Assembly (NCBI RefSeq): GCF_024296925.1
Contig: NZ_CP101125.1
Location: 1,738,501 to 1,802,500 of the forward strand
Reading direction: 5' to 3'
DNA: 64,000 nucleotides
Source of the DNA: Pseudomonas nunensis
GTDB lineage: Bacteria; Pseudomonadota; Gammaproteobacteria; Pseudomonadales; Pseudomonadaceae
The position numbers and the translations under genes are program-made. Within the stretch, counting starts at the first letter, position 1. Every line of letters starts with the position of its first letter. The notes under the pieces were generated by a model. It was not told the DNA's origin and ran no database searches. It saw only the letters and a program-made list of their open reading frames with translations. Shown in pieces: positions 36,393 through 45,802 of this stretch.

Positions 36393-36647
36393 ATGAAATC
36401 AAAAATGAGCTATCCGGCCGCCTGGAAATTGGCCGCCACGGTAATGTCTGCCGCACTGTTATCCGCCTGCGAACCACCGACCCGCGCGGACTTCATCAAG
36501 TACCCGTCACTGCGACAAAAGTGGTCGATGACCTGCGACGCTCGCAGTCACCTGGCCGAAGTCAACGTGAAAGGCTGCGAGAACTTGCGTCAGTGGCAAA
36601 GCGCCAATGAACAGCCCGGTTTGATGAATCAAAACCTGGGCAAGTGA
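36393..36647 (+). CDS. Small EexN-like lipoprotein
   Basis: An 84-residue protein with a signal sequence and lipobox (LLSAC, cysteine near residue 24). A spaced pattern YPSLRQKWSMTCDARSH...KGCENLRQWQSA follows, recalling EexN-type small lipoproteins known from conjugative exclusion. ATG 36393 begins the signal sequence. No conjugation genes are nearby, so a chromosomal relative is likely. Confidence 0.65.
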   Translation: MKSKMSYPAAWKLAATVMSAALLSACEPPTRADFIKYPSLRQKWSMTCDARSHLAEVNVKGCENLRQWQSANEQPGLMNQNLGK

Positions 36648-36653
36648 CGCTCG

Positions 36654-36914
36654 TCAGAAGGTGAATTGACGGGATGACGGCTGAGCCATTTCGGCATCGA
36701 GCAGATGCTCGACCAGCACATCGTTCAGAAAGCGGAACTGGTCATTGATCCCGACCACTTCGTTGCTGAAGTGATTGGCGGCAGCGGGCATCAGCAGCGC
36801 TTCGAAGTTCTTGTCGAACACCAGCGCGATCTCTTTGCGCGAGACCACGTGCTGCGAGTAGTAGTTGGTGCCGAACACCGGGAAACTGACGGCCAAAGTG
36901 ACGATGCGGATCAT
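36654..36914 (-). CDS. Unknown 86-residue protein
   Basis: ATG 36914 has GAGGAG 9 bases upstream and overlaps the stop of a 34-codon frame (ATGA). The first ~20 residues are hydrophobic (IRIVTLAVSFPVFGTNYYS), and the rest is soluble with many Phe, Asn and Glu. I do not recognise it. Confidence 0.6.
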   Translation of the reverse strand: MIRIVTLAVSFPVFGTNYYSQHVVSRKEIALVFDKNFEALLMPAAANHFSNEVVGINDQFRFLNDVLVEHLLDAEMAQPSSRQFTF

Positions 36915-37015
36915 GACGGGTGCTCCTCGGTGTGGCCGATGTCCAGGAAGAAACGTGAAAACAGGGTCAGGGTGACGGCGGTCAGGGCCAGGCAAGTCAG
37001 GAGATGGATCAACAT
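36911..37015 (-). CDS. 34-residue single-span membrane peptide
   Basis: The frame MLIHLLTCLALTAVTLTLFS... has GGAGG six bases before its ATG and one predicted membrane span (about residues 3-24). A charged tail HTEEHPS follows, and its TGA overlaps the ATG of the next gene. The perfect ribosome site and coupling support a real gene of the small-membrane-protein kind. Confidence 0.6.
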   Translation of the reverse strand: MLIHLLTCLALTAVTLTLFSRFFLDIGHTEEHPS

Positions 37016-37157
37016 GATGTGCCCCTCCGATGCGGGGTTTGCAGTGGGTATGGCCTGATCGTGCACCGGACAGTTTTTATGCGGAAGGCATTCGTTACGA
37101 TGGTGGATATCGACGGGAATGATGGTGAAGGTTTTTTCATCGTTCTATCGCCGATCT

Positions 37158-37183
37158 TGTAGGAGCGAGGCTTGCCCGCGAAG
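37158..37183. repeat. Single REP unit, GTAGGAGCGAGGCTTGCCCGCGAA family
   Basis: TGTAGGAGCGAGGCTTGCCCGCGAAG without a mirrored partner, about 75 bases before a lipoprotein gene. Confidence 0.85.
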
Positions 37184-37257
37184 ACGGCCTAAAGGACACC
37201 AAAAAAACTCCAGACGAACGGCCAAAACCCTGAACCTATACTCAACTCAATAGCTTT

Positions 37258-38373
37258 ATGAGCACCCGGCATTTCGCTCGGGAGCGACTCCAGGACACCG
37301 CGATCTTGAACCTGCGTTCGCTGATCGTCGCCGTGATGGTGGTGTTGGCCGGTTGCGCCACGTCTGCGCGTGCCCCGGCGCCAGCGCCGGTCGTGGTGGT
37401 GGCGCCGAGCACCTGGCAGCAGGTCGACCGGGAGATTGTCGCCGCATCGCAATCGGCCACCGAGCAGACCAAAATTTATGCGCGCGGGGCCATGGATTAC
37501 TGGCGCACGCGGGTCTATCAACTGACCGAAGAAAACTTCATTCCCTGGTTCAGCAGTTACTGGACCCAGGAATGGCTGTCGATGAAGGTCAGTTGGTACA
37601 CGATCAGCGCCACGGGCGAGCAGGATGCCTCGGCCAAACGGCTGGCGACTTATCTGCTCGATCAATACCAGAAACGCGTGCTGGCACCGGTCGCGGTGGA
37701 GATCGATCCCGATGCGATTCTCGGACTGGCCACGGCGTTCTACGTGGACATTCTCCAGGAAGAACTGCAGAAAATTTCCCAGCGCCACGGCGTGCCGATG
37801 GCGCAGCTCAACGGGCGGATCCAGAAGATTCCGGCGATTGCCTTGGGGCCGCCGCCGGCCCGGGATGCTTCGCTGTATCAAGTGGTACATACCGAACCGC
37901 TGAACACGCTGCCGGCCTATGCCGCGCTGATCGACAAGATCCACAAGGCCGGCGGCGACAAAGGCGTGGATTCGACGGAAACCGCCATGGCGCCAGTGGC
38001 CAAGCGTGCCAGCCAACGGATGGAGGCCGAGATGCCCACCCGTGGCGCCGCCAGTGCCGTGGCGGCGGCGGCAGGCAAACTGGCCGGCGGCTTGATCACG
38101 GTGGGCGTGGCGGGGATCCGCGCGATCATCCAGGCCAGCGACCGACCAGACAGCGAAGCGTTGATCCGCAGCAGCCTGGGCAACACCTTCGACAAGGCCT
38201 GGGCGAAGCTATTGCAAAACCCGACCACCGGCGTCATGGCGGGCACGCTGTATTTGGCCGCGCAAATCGAGGGGAATCTGGCGGGGAGTGCTGAAGTACC
38301 GTCGGTCAGTTCGGGCAGTGGCGCTGTCGATTGGAGCCCGGCGGAATCGACTACCCAGCAGATCGACCCCTGA
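37258..38373 (+). CDS. Lipoprotein of unknown function
   Basis: 371 residues. A lipobox VLAGC (cysteine near residue 33) follows a hydrophobic stretch and precedes an Ala/Pro-rich linker, so it is probably anchored in a membrane and exposed to the periplasm. A Trp-rich middle (YWTQEWLSMKVSWYTIS) and an Ala/Gly-rich C-terminal helix (about 265-300) are visible. No ribosome site is obvious before ATG 37258. Not recognised. Confidence 0.7.
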   Translation: MSTRHFARERLQDTAILNLRSLIVAVMVVLAGCATSARAPAPAPVVVVAPSTWQQVDREIVAASQSATEQTKIYARGAMDYWRTRVYQLTEENFIPWFSSYWTQEWLSMKVSWYTISATGEQDASAKRLATYLLDQYQKRVLAPVAVEIDPDAILGLATAFYVDILQEELQKISQRHGVPMAQLNGRIQKIPAIALGPPPARDASLYQVVHTEPLNTLPAYAALIDKIHKAGGDKGVDSTETAMAPVAKRASQRMEAEMPTRGAASAVAAAAGKLAGGLITVGVAGIRAIIQASDRPDSEALIRSSLGNTFDKAWAKLLQNPTTGVMAGTLYLAAQIEGNLAGSAEVPSVSSGSGAVDWSPAESTTQQIDP

Positions 38374-38401
38374 CCGATGCCGCTCAGGATGAACCCAGTC
38401 A

Positions 38402-38554
38402 CTGTGGCGAGGGCGCTTGCTGTGGCGAGGGGGCTTGCCCCCGTTGGGCTGCGAAGCGGCCCTTTAGCCTTCCGCTGAGGTGTGTCAGACACGCCGACTT
38501 CGCGGATTTTACGACTGCTTCGCAGCCGAACGGGGGCAAGCCCCCTCGCTACAG
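38402..38554. repeat. Inverted repeat, TGTGGCGAGGGGGCTTGCCCCCG family
   Basis: One full copy plus an extra short CTGTGGCGAGGGCGCTTG copy at the left end; the mirrored arm ends CCCCCTCGCTACAG. An inner pair CTGCGAAGCGGCCC is also seen. Confidence 0.85.
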
Positions 38555-38603
38555 GTTTTGAGTTCGCTTGGTATTGGTCTTTTACTCATCAAGGAGAACC
38601 ACC

Positions 38604-38957
38604 ATGTCTTACATCGATGGCTTAGTCGCCGCAGTCCCCACCGCCAACCGTGAAAAATTCATCAAGCACGCCGAGATCGCCGCGAAGATCTTCAAGGAAG
38701 CCGGCGCCCTGAGCATTACCGAATGCTGGGGCGATGACGTGCCCGACGGCAAGGTGACCTCGTTTCCAATGGCGGTGAAACTCAAGGAGGACGAAACCGT
38801 GATCTTTTCCTGGATCGTCTGGCCCGACAAGGCCACCCGCGATGCTGGAATGCAGAAAGTCATGGTCGATCCGCGTATGCAACAGGACGTCAACCCGATG
38901 CCGTTCGATGGCCAGCGTATGGTGTTTGGCGGATTCAACGTTGTGCTTCAGGCGTAA
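38604..38957 (+). CDS. DUF1428 family protein
   Basis: A 117-residue dimeric-barrel-type protein; MSYIDGLVAAVPTANREKF and ECWGDDVPDGKVTSFPMAVK are the family hallmarks. AAGGAG precedes ATG 38604. The family is conserved but its role is not established. Confidence 0.88.
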   Translation: MSYIDGLVAAVPTANREKFIKHAEIAAKIFKEAGALSITECWGDDVPDGKVTSFPMAVKLKEDETVIFSWIVWPDKATRDAGMQKVMVDPRMQQDVNPMPFDGQRMVFGGFNVVLQA

Positions 38958-38972
38958 AAACCCAGCCCAGGA

Positions 38973-39167
38973 TCACTCTGGCGACGGAGTGATCCTGCAA
39001 CTCTTGCGATTGCGGATCTCGTTGTCCGTCGGTCGTTCCCGGACGAACTCGAAACGCGGCTCACCTTCGCTATAGTGAACCAGCCAGCCCCATTCCAGCT
39101 CGGACTCATTCTGGCCGGGTTGCGGCGGCATCGCCCACCATGGCTCTTTGCTGATGATCTCTCGCAT
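38973..39167 (-). CDS. Conserved small protein of unknown function
   Basis: 64 residues, with GGAGG five bases before ATG 39167. Trp-rich (EPWWAMP, EWGWLVHY) and ends in a basic tail. I recall similar short frames in other pseudomonads, but no function. It is divergent from thpR. Confidence 0.6.
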   Translation of the reverse strand: MREIISKEPWWAMPPQPGQNESELEWGWLVHYSEGEPRFEFVRERPTDNEIRNRKSCRITPSPE

Positions 39168-39227
39168 GGCGCCCTCCGGTTGATTCGGTTGGTTCAACTA
39201 TAACGTGCATGTCAGGAGGTGCCAGGC

Positions 39228-39764
39228 GTGAGCGACGAATCCCATGAACCGTTCAAGCGGCTGTTTTTTGCCTTGAGCTGCGCGCCGGAGCAGCGGCGGG
39301 CGATTGCTCAGTGGCGCGGCGCTTTGCAGCTACGCAGCGGACGGCCGGTGCCGGCGGAGAATTTTCACCTGACGTTGAAGTTTCTGGGTGCTGTGGGTGT
39401 GGCGCAGATTGCCGATATCTGCACGGCGGCAGCGAAGGTTCGGGTGCCGGGCGTGGCGCTGCGGGTGGTGCTGGATCGAGTGGATGTGTGGCGCAAGCAT
39501 GGGGTTTTGGTGCTGGCGTCGGAGCAGGCGCCGCCGGAGTTGTTGCGGCTGGTGTATGCGCTTGAGCAGGCGATGCTGCCGTTTGGATTTGAGGATTCGC
39601 CGAAGGAGTTTCGGCCGCATTTGACCTTGATGCGGGACTACCGATTGCCGGTGCCTGAGTCCGAGACACCGCCCGAATTTATCCTGCGGGCCGAGCACTT
39701 CACGCTGTTCGAATCGCACAAGGGCCGCTATCGGGCGCTGGCCGAATGGCCGCTGATGCCCTAG
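39228..39764 (+). CDS. thpR: RNA 2',3'-cyclic phosphodiesterase (2H family)
   Basis: A 178-residue 2H phosphoesterase with the two active-site motifs HLTLKFLG and HLTLMRD. It opens 2',3'-cyclic phosphates to 2'-phosphates. AGGAGG eight bases before GTG 39228 decides this start over GTG 39219. Confidence 0.9.
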   Translation: MSDESHEPFKRLFFALSCAPEQRRAIAQWRGALQLRSGRPVPAENFHLTLKFLGAVGVAQIADICTAAAKVRVPGVALRVVLDRVDVWRKHGVLVLASEQAPPELLRLVYALEQAMLPFGFEDSPKEFRPHLTLMRDYRLPVPESETPPEFILRAEHFTLFESHKGRYRALAEWPLMP

Positions 39765-39766
39765 GA

Positions 39767-39791
39767 CAAAAAAAGGCGCCCGAGGGCGCCT
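39767..39791 (-). terminator. Rho-independent terminator (minus strand)
   Basis: AGGCGCC pairs with GGCGCCT around CGAG, followed on the minus strand by seven T. It would end leftward transcripts coming from the potF side; it may also slow the rightward thpR transcript. Confidence 0.7.
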
Positions 39792-39906
39792 GAAGTTCAC
39801 CTTAACCGAGGAGCCAGGTGAGGCCGTTCGCAGGGAATGCAGCGGTGGTAAGGCGCTGTGTGAACGGAAGAGGGGACAGCTGAAATTGATGTTGGATGTC
39901 CGGGCC

Positions 39907-40120
39907 ACTTCGCGAGCAGGCTCGCTCCCACAGGGGATCGTTGTCGTTCACAAGTCTGTGTTTCACCGCGGACTCCTGTGGGAGCGGGCTTGCTCGCGAA
40001 AGCGGTGTGTCAGTCGCCATTGATGCTGGATGTGCCGCCGTCTTCGCGAGCAAGCCCGCTCCCACATTAGAGCGGTGTGAACACACATTCCTTGTGGGAG
40101 CGAGCCTGCTCGCGAAGGCG
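39907..40120. repeat. Cluster of four REP units, GTGGGAGCGGGCTTGCTCGCGAA family
   Basis: Units at 39907-39939, 39974-40002, 40041-40066 and 40092-40120 alternate in orientation, so several stem-loops are possible. The cluster lies just downstream of potF. Confidence 0.88.
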
Positions 40121-40132
40121 TCTTCAAGCGAA

Positions 40133-41230
40133 TTACTTGCCGAGTTTTACGCGGGTCCAGCCTCGGGTCATGACGCGCTGAACACCAATCGGCATGTCAG
40201 GAATCGCATACAGCGTCGCCATCACCGCCTGCGACGGATACGACCCCGGATCATCGCGAATCGCTTCATCCACCAACGGCGTCGCGGCGGCGTTGGCGTT
40301 GCTGTAGCCGATGTTGTTGGTGATCTCGGCGATGATGTCCGGGCGCATCAGGAAGTTCATGAACAGGTAGGCGTTGTCGACGTTCGCCGCGTCTCGCGGA
40401 ATGGCGACCATGTCGTAGAAACTGCCGGCGCCTTCTTTCGGAATGCTGTAGTCGATCTTCACCGTGTCGCCAGCTTCCTTGGCGCGAGCCTTGGCCTGCA
40501 GCACGTCGCCGGAGTAACCCACGGCCACGCAGATGTTGCCGTTGGCCAGGTCAGAGATGTACTTCGAAGAATGGAAGTACGCCACCGACGGCCGAATCTT
40601 CATGAACAACGCTTCGGCTTCGGCAATCTGCGCTTTGTCCTGGGAGTTCACCGGGTAGCCCAGATAGTGCAGGGCGGCCGGGAGCATCTCGGTGGGCGAA
40701 TCGAGGAAACTGATGCCACAGGCTTTGAGCTTTTCCGCATTCTCCGGCTTGAACAGCAAATCCCAGGAATTGGTCGGCGCATTGGCCCCGAGCACTTCCT
40801 TGACCTTGGCCGGGTTGAAGCCGATGCCGATCGAGCCCCACATGTACGGGAAGGCGTGAGCATTATTAGGGTCGCTGGCCGAAGCGTTTTTCAGCAACAC
40901 CGGGTTAAGGTTTTTCCAGTTAGGCAGCTTCGATTTGTCCAGCGTCTGATACACGCCAGCCTTGATCTGCTTGGCCAGGAAACTGTTGGACGGCACCACG
41001 ATGTCGTAGCCGGATTTACCCGCAAGCAGGCGTGCCTCAAGGGTTTCGTTGCTGTCGAACACATCGTAGGTCACGCGGATTCCGGTCTCGTCTTCGAACT
41101 TCTTGACCGTGTCCGGGGCGATGTAATCCGACCAGTTATAAACGCGCAGAACCTTGTCGTTGGCCTGGGCAACCGTCGCCAGGGCGCCCACTAAGGACAG
41201 TGTCAGCAGAGTCCTGCCAAACATTTTCAT
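40133..41230 (-). CDS. potF: Polyamine ABC transporter, periplasmic binding protein
   Basis: 365 residues with a signal peptide (about 1-23, VAQA-N). The start of the mature protein [26 protein letters not shown] is diagnostic for PotF/SpuD/SpuE. It binds putrescine or spermidine and delivers it to PotGHI. It is the last gene of the leftward unit, separated from potI by a repeat. Confidence 0.93.
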   Translation of the reverse strand: MKMFGRTLLTLSLVGALATVAQANDKVLRVYNWSDYIAPDTVKKFEDETGIRVTYDVFDSNETLEARLLAGKSGYDIVVPSNSFLAKQIKAGVYQTLDKSKLPNWKNLNPVLLKNASASDPNNAHAFPYMWGSIGIGFNPAKVKEVLGANAPTNSWDLLFKPENAEKLKACGISFLDSPTEMLPAALHYLGYPVNSQDKAQIAEAEALFMKIRPSVAYFHSSKYISDLANGNICVAVGYSGDVLQAKARAKEAGDTVKIDYSIPKEGAGSFYDMVAIPRDAANVDNAYLFMNFLMRPDIIAEITNNIGYSNANAAATPLVDEAIRDDPGSYPSQAVMATLYAIPDMPIGVQRVMTRGWTRVKLGK

Positions 41231-41291
41231 CGGTACAACTCCATTTCTTTTTTATTCAAATACGCAAAACAATGCAGTGCTGGCGCACCCC

Positions 41292-41427
41292 TTGTAGCAG
41301 CTGGCGAAGCCTGCGTTCGGCTGCGAAGCAGTCGTAAAACCTGCGAATTCAATCTTCCTGAAAGAACCGCAGTGACTGAATTCACGACTGCTGCGCAGCC
41401 GAACGCAGGCTTCGCCAGCTGCTACAA
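41292..41427. repeat. Inverted repeat, GTAGCAGCTG family
   Basis: TTGTAGCAGCTGGCGAAGCCTGCG is mirrored by CGCAGGCTTCGCCAGCTGCTACAA between potI and potF. A processed 3' end here could give potF its own mRNA level. Confidence 0.85.
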
Positions 41428-41447
41428 AGTGTGCGTGTTGCAGGCCA

Positions 41448-42332
41448 TTAGGCCGTCGCTTCTACTCGTTGGTTTTTCTGTGGTTGCCAGGACTCGCTGG
41501 CCGTCTGGTCCATCGCTTCCTGGATCGCGCGTTTGCGGGTGGCTTCGGCGCGGCGGCTGAAGTACCAGACCATGAACGTCACGATCGAAACAGCGAGCAG
41601 AATCAGACTGGCCACCGCGTTGATCTCAGGTTTAACCCCCAGACGCACCGCCGAGAACACTTCCATCGGCAGGGTCGTCGAACCCGGCCCGGACACGAAA
41701 CTCGCCAACACCAAATCATCCAGCGACAAAGCAAACGACATCATCCCGCCCGCCGCCAACGACGGCGCAATCATCGGAATAGTGATCAGGAAGAACACCT
41801 TCAACGGCCGCGCACCCAGGTCCATGGCCGCTTCTTCGATGGACAGGTCCAGCTCACGCAAACGCGCCGAAACCACCACCGCCACATACGCCGCACAGAA
41901 AGTCGTGTGGGCGATCCAGATTGTCACCAAGCCACGTTCCTGCGGCCAGCCGATCAACTGCGCCATGGCCACGAACAACAGCAGCAACGACAGACCGGTG
42001 ATCACTTCCGGCATCACCAACGGCGCCGTCACCAAACCACCGAACAACGTGCGACCCTTGAAGCGGGTCACGCGAGTCAGCACGAACGCCGCCAAGGTCC
42101 CGAGCGCCACCGCCGCAATCGCCGTGTAGCAGGCGATTTCCAGGGAGCGCACCACCGAGCCCATCAGTTGCGTGTTGTCGAGCAAGCCGACGTACCACTT
42201 CACCGACCAGCCGCCCCACACCGTCACCAGTTTCGAGGCGTTGAACGAGTAAATCACCAGGATCAGCATCGGCAGGTAGATAAACGACAGGCCGAAAATC
42301 AGCATGAACTTTGAAAATCCGAAGCGTTTCAT
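41448..42332 (-). CDS. potI: Polyamine ABC transporter permease
   Basis: 294 residues with six predicted membrane segments and the EAA loop (EEAAMDLGARPLKVFFLITIP) that contacts the ATPase. Its ATG overlaps the potH stop (ATGA). Confidence 0.92.
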   Translation of the reverse strand: MKRFGFSKFMLIFGLSFIYLPMLILVIYSFNASKLVTVWGGWSVKWYVGLLDNTQLMGSVVRSLEIACYTAIAAVALGTLAAFVLTRVTRFKGRTLFGGLVTAPLVMPEVITGLSLLLLFVAMAQLIGWPQERGLVTIWIAHTTFCAAYVAVVVSARLRELDLSIEEAAMDLGARPLKVFFLITIPMIAPSLAAGGMMSFALSLDDLVLASFVSGPGSTTLPMEVFSAVRLGVKPEINAVASLILLAVSIVTFMVWYFSRRAEATRKRAIQEAMDQTASESWQPQKNQRVEATA

Positions 42333-43243
42333 CCCCGTGCCTCCATCTCTTTGGCCTGGCTGCGGTTGAACAGCAGAATCGGCACAATCAGAATCAACAG
42401 CATCACCACCGCCAGGGCAGACGCCACCGGCCAGTCGCGGTTATTGAAGAACTCTTGCCACAGCACACGGCCAATCATCAACGTCTCCGGGCCGCCCAAC
42501 AGTTCCGGAATCACGAACTCACCGACCACCGGAATGAACACCAGCATGCAACCGGCGATGATGCCGTTCTTGGCCAGCGGCACGGTGATTTTCCAGAAGT
42601 TGTTGAAGTTGCTCGAGCCGAGGTCCGACGCGGCTTCCAGCAGGCTGCCGTCGTGTTTCACCAGGTTGGCGTAGAGCGGCAACACCATGAACGGCAGGTA
42701 GGCGTAAACCACCCCGATGTAGACGGCCGTGTTGGTGTTGAGGATCTCGATCGGGTGATCGGTGATCCCGGTCCACATCAGAAATGCGTTGAGCAAACCG
42801 TTGTTACTGAGGATGCCCATCCACGCATACACGCGGATCAGGATCGCAGTCCAGGTCGGCATCATGATCAGCAGCATCAGGACGTTCTGCGTTTCCTTTT
42901 TGGCTCTGGTGATGGCGTAGGCCATCGGGAAACCGATCACCAGGCACATCAACGTGCTGAAAAACGCGACCTTCAACGAACCCAGATATGCCGAGATGTA
43001 CAGCTCATCCTGAGTCAGCAACGAGTAGTTGCCGAGGTTCAGCAGCAGCTGGAATTTCTGCTCGGCGAAGGTGTAGATCTCCGAGTAGGGCGGAATCGCT
43101 AGCGCCGCTTCCGAGAAGCTGATTTTCATGACCAGAAAGAACGGCAGCATGAAGAACAGGAACAGCCAGATGAACGGAATACCGATCACCAGTTTGCGCC
43201 CGCTGGGGACCAGTCTTAGAAATTGCTGATTGAAGGTTTTCAT
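42329..43243 (-). CDS. potH: Polyamine ABC transporter permease
   Basis: 304 residues, six predicted membrane segments and the EAA loop LEAASDLGSSNFNNFWKITVP. The start MKTFNQQFLRL at 43243 overlaps the potG stop, and the frame upstream belongs to potG. It pairs with PotI in the membrane. Confidence 0.92.
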   Translation of the reverse strand: MKTFNQQFLRLVPSGRKLVIGIPFIWLFLFFMLPFFLVMKISFSEAALAIPPYSEIYTFAEQKFQLLLNLGNYSLLTQDELYISAYLGSLKVAFFSTLMCLVIGFPMAYAITRAKKETQNVLMLLIMMPTWTAILIRVYAWMGILSNNGLLNAFLMWTGITDHPIEILNTNTAVYIGVVYAYLPFMVLPLYANLVKHDGSLLEAASDLGSSNFNNFWKITVPLAKNGIIAGCMLVFIPVVGEFVIPELLGGPETLMIGRVLWQEFFNNRDWPVASALAVVMLLILIVPILLFNRSQAKEMEARG

Positions 43244-44382
43244 GAGCGCAGTACCACGCCGCTGTCGTCTTCCCACCACACGTAGACCTTGTCGTCCCAG
43301 GTCGGACGCGCGCCCCGGCGTTCGGCGTTGGCCATGAACGACTGCACGACTTTGCCGCCAGGCAATTCGACGTAGAACACCGAGTGGCCGCCGAGGTAGG
43401 CGATGTCATGCACTTTGCCTTGGGACCAGTTGTAGCGCTGCTCCGGCTTGAGCGTGCTGACCAGCATTTTTTCCGGGCGGATGGCGTAGGTGATCGACTT
43501 GTCCTGCACCGAAGTGCTGACGCCGTGGCCGACGTAAATCTTCTGTTCCAGGTCCGGGCTGTGGATGATCGCGTGACCTTCCAGGTCCTCGACAACGGTG
43601 CCGTCGAAGGCGTTCACGTTGCCGATGAATTCACAGACCATGCGGCTGACCGGTGCTTCGTAAATGTCCACCGGGCTGCCGATCTGGGCGATCCAGCCGA
43701 GGTGCATGATCGCGATGCGTTCAGCCATGGTCATGGCTTCTTCCTGGTCGTGGGTCACCATCACACAGGTCACGCCGACCCGTTCGATGATCTGCACCAG
43801 TTCCAGTTGCATCTGCGAGCGCAGCTTCTTATCCAGCGCGCCCATGGGTTCGTCGAGCAACAGCAGCTTCGGACGCTTGGCCAGGGAGCGGGCGAGGGCG
43901 ACGCGCTGACGCTGGCCGCCGGACAACTGATGGGGTTTGCGTTTGGCGTATTGGGTCATGTGCACCAGGCGCAGCATCTCTTCGACACGGGCGTCGATTT
44001 CGCTGGCGGACAACCGATCCTGCTTCAGGCCGAAGGCGATGTTCTGCGCCACCGTCATGTGCGGGAACAGCGCGTAGGACTGGAACATCATGTTGATCGG
44101 CCGCTCGTAGGGCGGCATGTCGGTGATGTCGACTCCGTCGAGCAAGATGCGCCCTTCGGTCGGACGTTCGAAGCCGGCGAGCATGCGCAGCAGGGTCGAT
44201 TTGCCCGAACCGGAGCCACCGAGCAGGGCGAAGATTTCGCCTTGATGGATCTCCAGGGACACATCGTCCACGGCGGTGGTTTCGTCGAACTTCTTGGTCA
44301 CGCGATCGATTTTCACCAAGACCTTTTTCGGGGCCTGGTGACCTTCAAGAGCCTTCCTGTAAGTGCTGGAGGCATTTGCCAT
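43240..44382 (-). CDS. potG: Polyamine ABC transporter ATP-binding protein
   Basis: 380 residues with Walker A GGSGSGKST, signature LSGGQRQR, Walker B LLLLDEP and the H-loop VTHD, then a C-terminal TOBE domain (about 300-375). ATG 44382 starts MANASSTYRKAL. It energises the PotFGHI uptake system. The preceding gene, puuD/spuA, is separated by a REP pair. Confidence 0.93.
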   Translation of the reverse strand: MANASSTYRKALEGHQAPKKVLVKIDRVTKKFDETTAVDDVSLEIHQGEIFALLGGSGSGKSTLLRMLAGFERPTEGRILLDGVDITDMPPYERPINMMFQSYALFPHMTVAQNIAFGLKQDRLSASEIDARVEEMLRLVHMTQYAKRKPHQLSGGQRQRVALARSLAKRPKLLLLDEPMGALDKKLRSQMQLELVQIIERVGVTCVMVTHDQEEAMTMAERIAIMHLGWIAQIGSPVDIYEAPVSRMVCEFIGNVNAFDGTVVEDLEGHAIIHSPDLEQKIYVGHGVSTSVQDKSITYAIRPEKMLVSTLKPEQRYNWSQGKVHDIAYLGGHSVFYVELPGGKVVQSFMANAERRGARPTWDDKVYVWWEDDSGVVLRS

Positions 44383-44483
44383 GTGAAACTCCCAACAGGT
44401 TTCAGTCGTCGGGCCAACGCGGCCTGACTTAATAGTTGATTGCAAGCCCTGCCGGGTGATGTCAGTAAGTTCAGCGCTGGTCC

Positions 44484-44575
44484 CCTGTGGGAGCGGGCTT
44501 GCTCGCGAAAGCGGTGTATCAGGCAGCATCAATGTCGACTGACACTCCCTCTTCGCGAGCAAGCCCGCTCCCACC
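44484..44575. repeat. REP pair, GTGGGAGCGGGCTTGCTCGCGAA family
   Basis: It lies in the 378-base gap between puuD and potG. The rest of the gap shows no gene, though a potG promoter may lie here. Confidence 0.9.
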
Positions 44576-44760
44576 CTGGATTTGCGTTTGGCTCACTGGT
44601 ATCTCCCGTAATGCTCGGGCTTATTCGGCGCCGCCGTCCTGGCTGCCTGGTGGTGCTTGTTGTTGTCTTGTTTCGTTTTTTACGCGTGAAGAAGCAGCGC
44701 GCGTCGGCGCAGCCGCCCGTTCACGAGGGCAGTTAAAGGGTTGAGTGAGGGTTTAAGTCG

Positions 44761-45522
44761 TCAGCGTTTTTTACGTAGCGCCGCCCGTTGCCGGCACGCG
44801 TCACCAAACGCCTGGAAAATACTTAAATACTGAGGATTCGATAGCACCTGCCATTCCGGGTGCCATTGCACACCGACGGCAAAGGTCGGGCTGTGGTCCA
44901 CCGAGATCGCCTCGATCAAACCGTCCGGTGCAATCGCTTCGCAACGCAGCCCCGGCGCCAGTCGATCGATGCCCTGGCTGTGAATCGAATTGACCATGAA
45001 CTCGGCAGGCAACTCCAACGCTTCAAACACGCCGCCCGGTTGCACGGTGACCGCATGGGCCGGCGCGTATTGCACCGCCAATTCCGGACTGTCCGCTTCA
45101 CGGTGATCGAGCATGCCGGGCAGCTCGTGGACTTTCTGATGCAGGCTGCCGCCGAACGCCACGTTCATTTCCTGAAAGCCACGGCAGATACCGAGCACCG
45201 GCACGCCGGCGGCAATCGCTGCACGCAATAAAGGAAGAGTCGTGGCGTCCCGCGCCGGATCGTGATCCGTGCCGGGAGCACTGGCCGGGCCTTGATAGTG
45301 GAAGGGCTCCACATTCGATGGCGAGCCGGTCAGCAACAGACCGTCGAGCTGCGCGAGCAGGTCCTCGATTTCGGTCAGTTCGCCCAGGGAAGGAATGACC
45401 ACGGGCAGCCCCAGAGCCGCGACGCTGACAGCACGCAAGTACTTGTCGCCGCTGACGTGGTAGGGGTGCAGGCCAATCTGTTTGACGCACGCTGTAACGC
45501 CGATCAATGGCTTGAATGCCAT
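44761..45522 (-). CDS. puuD: Gamma-glutamyl-gamma-aminobutyrate hydrolase
   Basis: A 253-residue class I amidotransferase-like hydrolase (SpuA in Pseudomonas). The nucleophile is in VLGICRGFQEMNV and the His/Glu pair in GVQWHPEW. It releases GABA from gamma-glutamyl-GABA, the last step of the gamma-glutamylated putrescine pathway. GAGGTG precedes ATG 45522. Confidence 0.92.
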   Translation of the reverse strand: MAFKPLIGVTACVKQIGLHPYHVSGDKYLRAVSVAALGLPVVIPSLGELTEIEDLLAQLDGLLLTGSPSNVEPFHYQGPASAPGTDHDPARDATTLPLLRAAIAAGVPVLGICRGFQEMNVAFGGSLHQKVHELPGMLDHREADSPELAVQYAPAHAVTVQPGGVFEALELPAEFMVNSIHSQGIDRLAPGLRCEAIAPDGLIEAISVDHSPTFAVGVQWHPEWQVLSNPQYLSIFQAFGDACRQRAALRKKR

Positions 45523-45802
45523 TTTTATCACCTCGAAGTTTCACACTTGAACGAGCTTTTCCGGAGCTTAGCCTTGTTGATTTTAATTAACAACTCTCAT
45601 GTAAAAAATTCTAAACGCCGATCGTCTGATCCCGAGGAATTACGCGGTGCGCGGGACGTATCTGGCACTCTCGTGCCCATAAAAGGCCCGAAAATAAAGG
45701 TTGAAAGGCCAAGTGTTCGCTATTGACTTCACTTTGCCTTTCGGATTGACTGGGCTCGCAACAAGGTAGTGAACATAATAATTAACAGCTAATAGGTGCA
45801 TC
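45523..45802. promoter_or_regulatory. Divergent promoter region of puuD-pot and puuA
   Basis: AT-richer than the genes, 280 bases. It holds a perfect inverted repeat GGCACTCTCGTGCC at 45664-45677, a candidate regulator site. It resembles a sigma-54 promoter at first sight, but the GG-GC spacing is one base short. Confidence 0.5.

Noticed and set aside
39767..39791. Reading this hairpin as the thpR terminator
   Set aside because: The T tract is on the minus strand, so it suits leftward transcripts; a plus-strand role is only secondary.
45662..45677. Possible sigma-54 promoter before puuA
   Set aside because: The TGG and TGC elements are one base too close for the -24/-12 spacing; it is better read as a palindrome.
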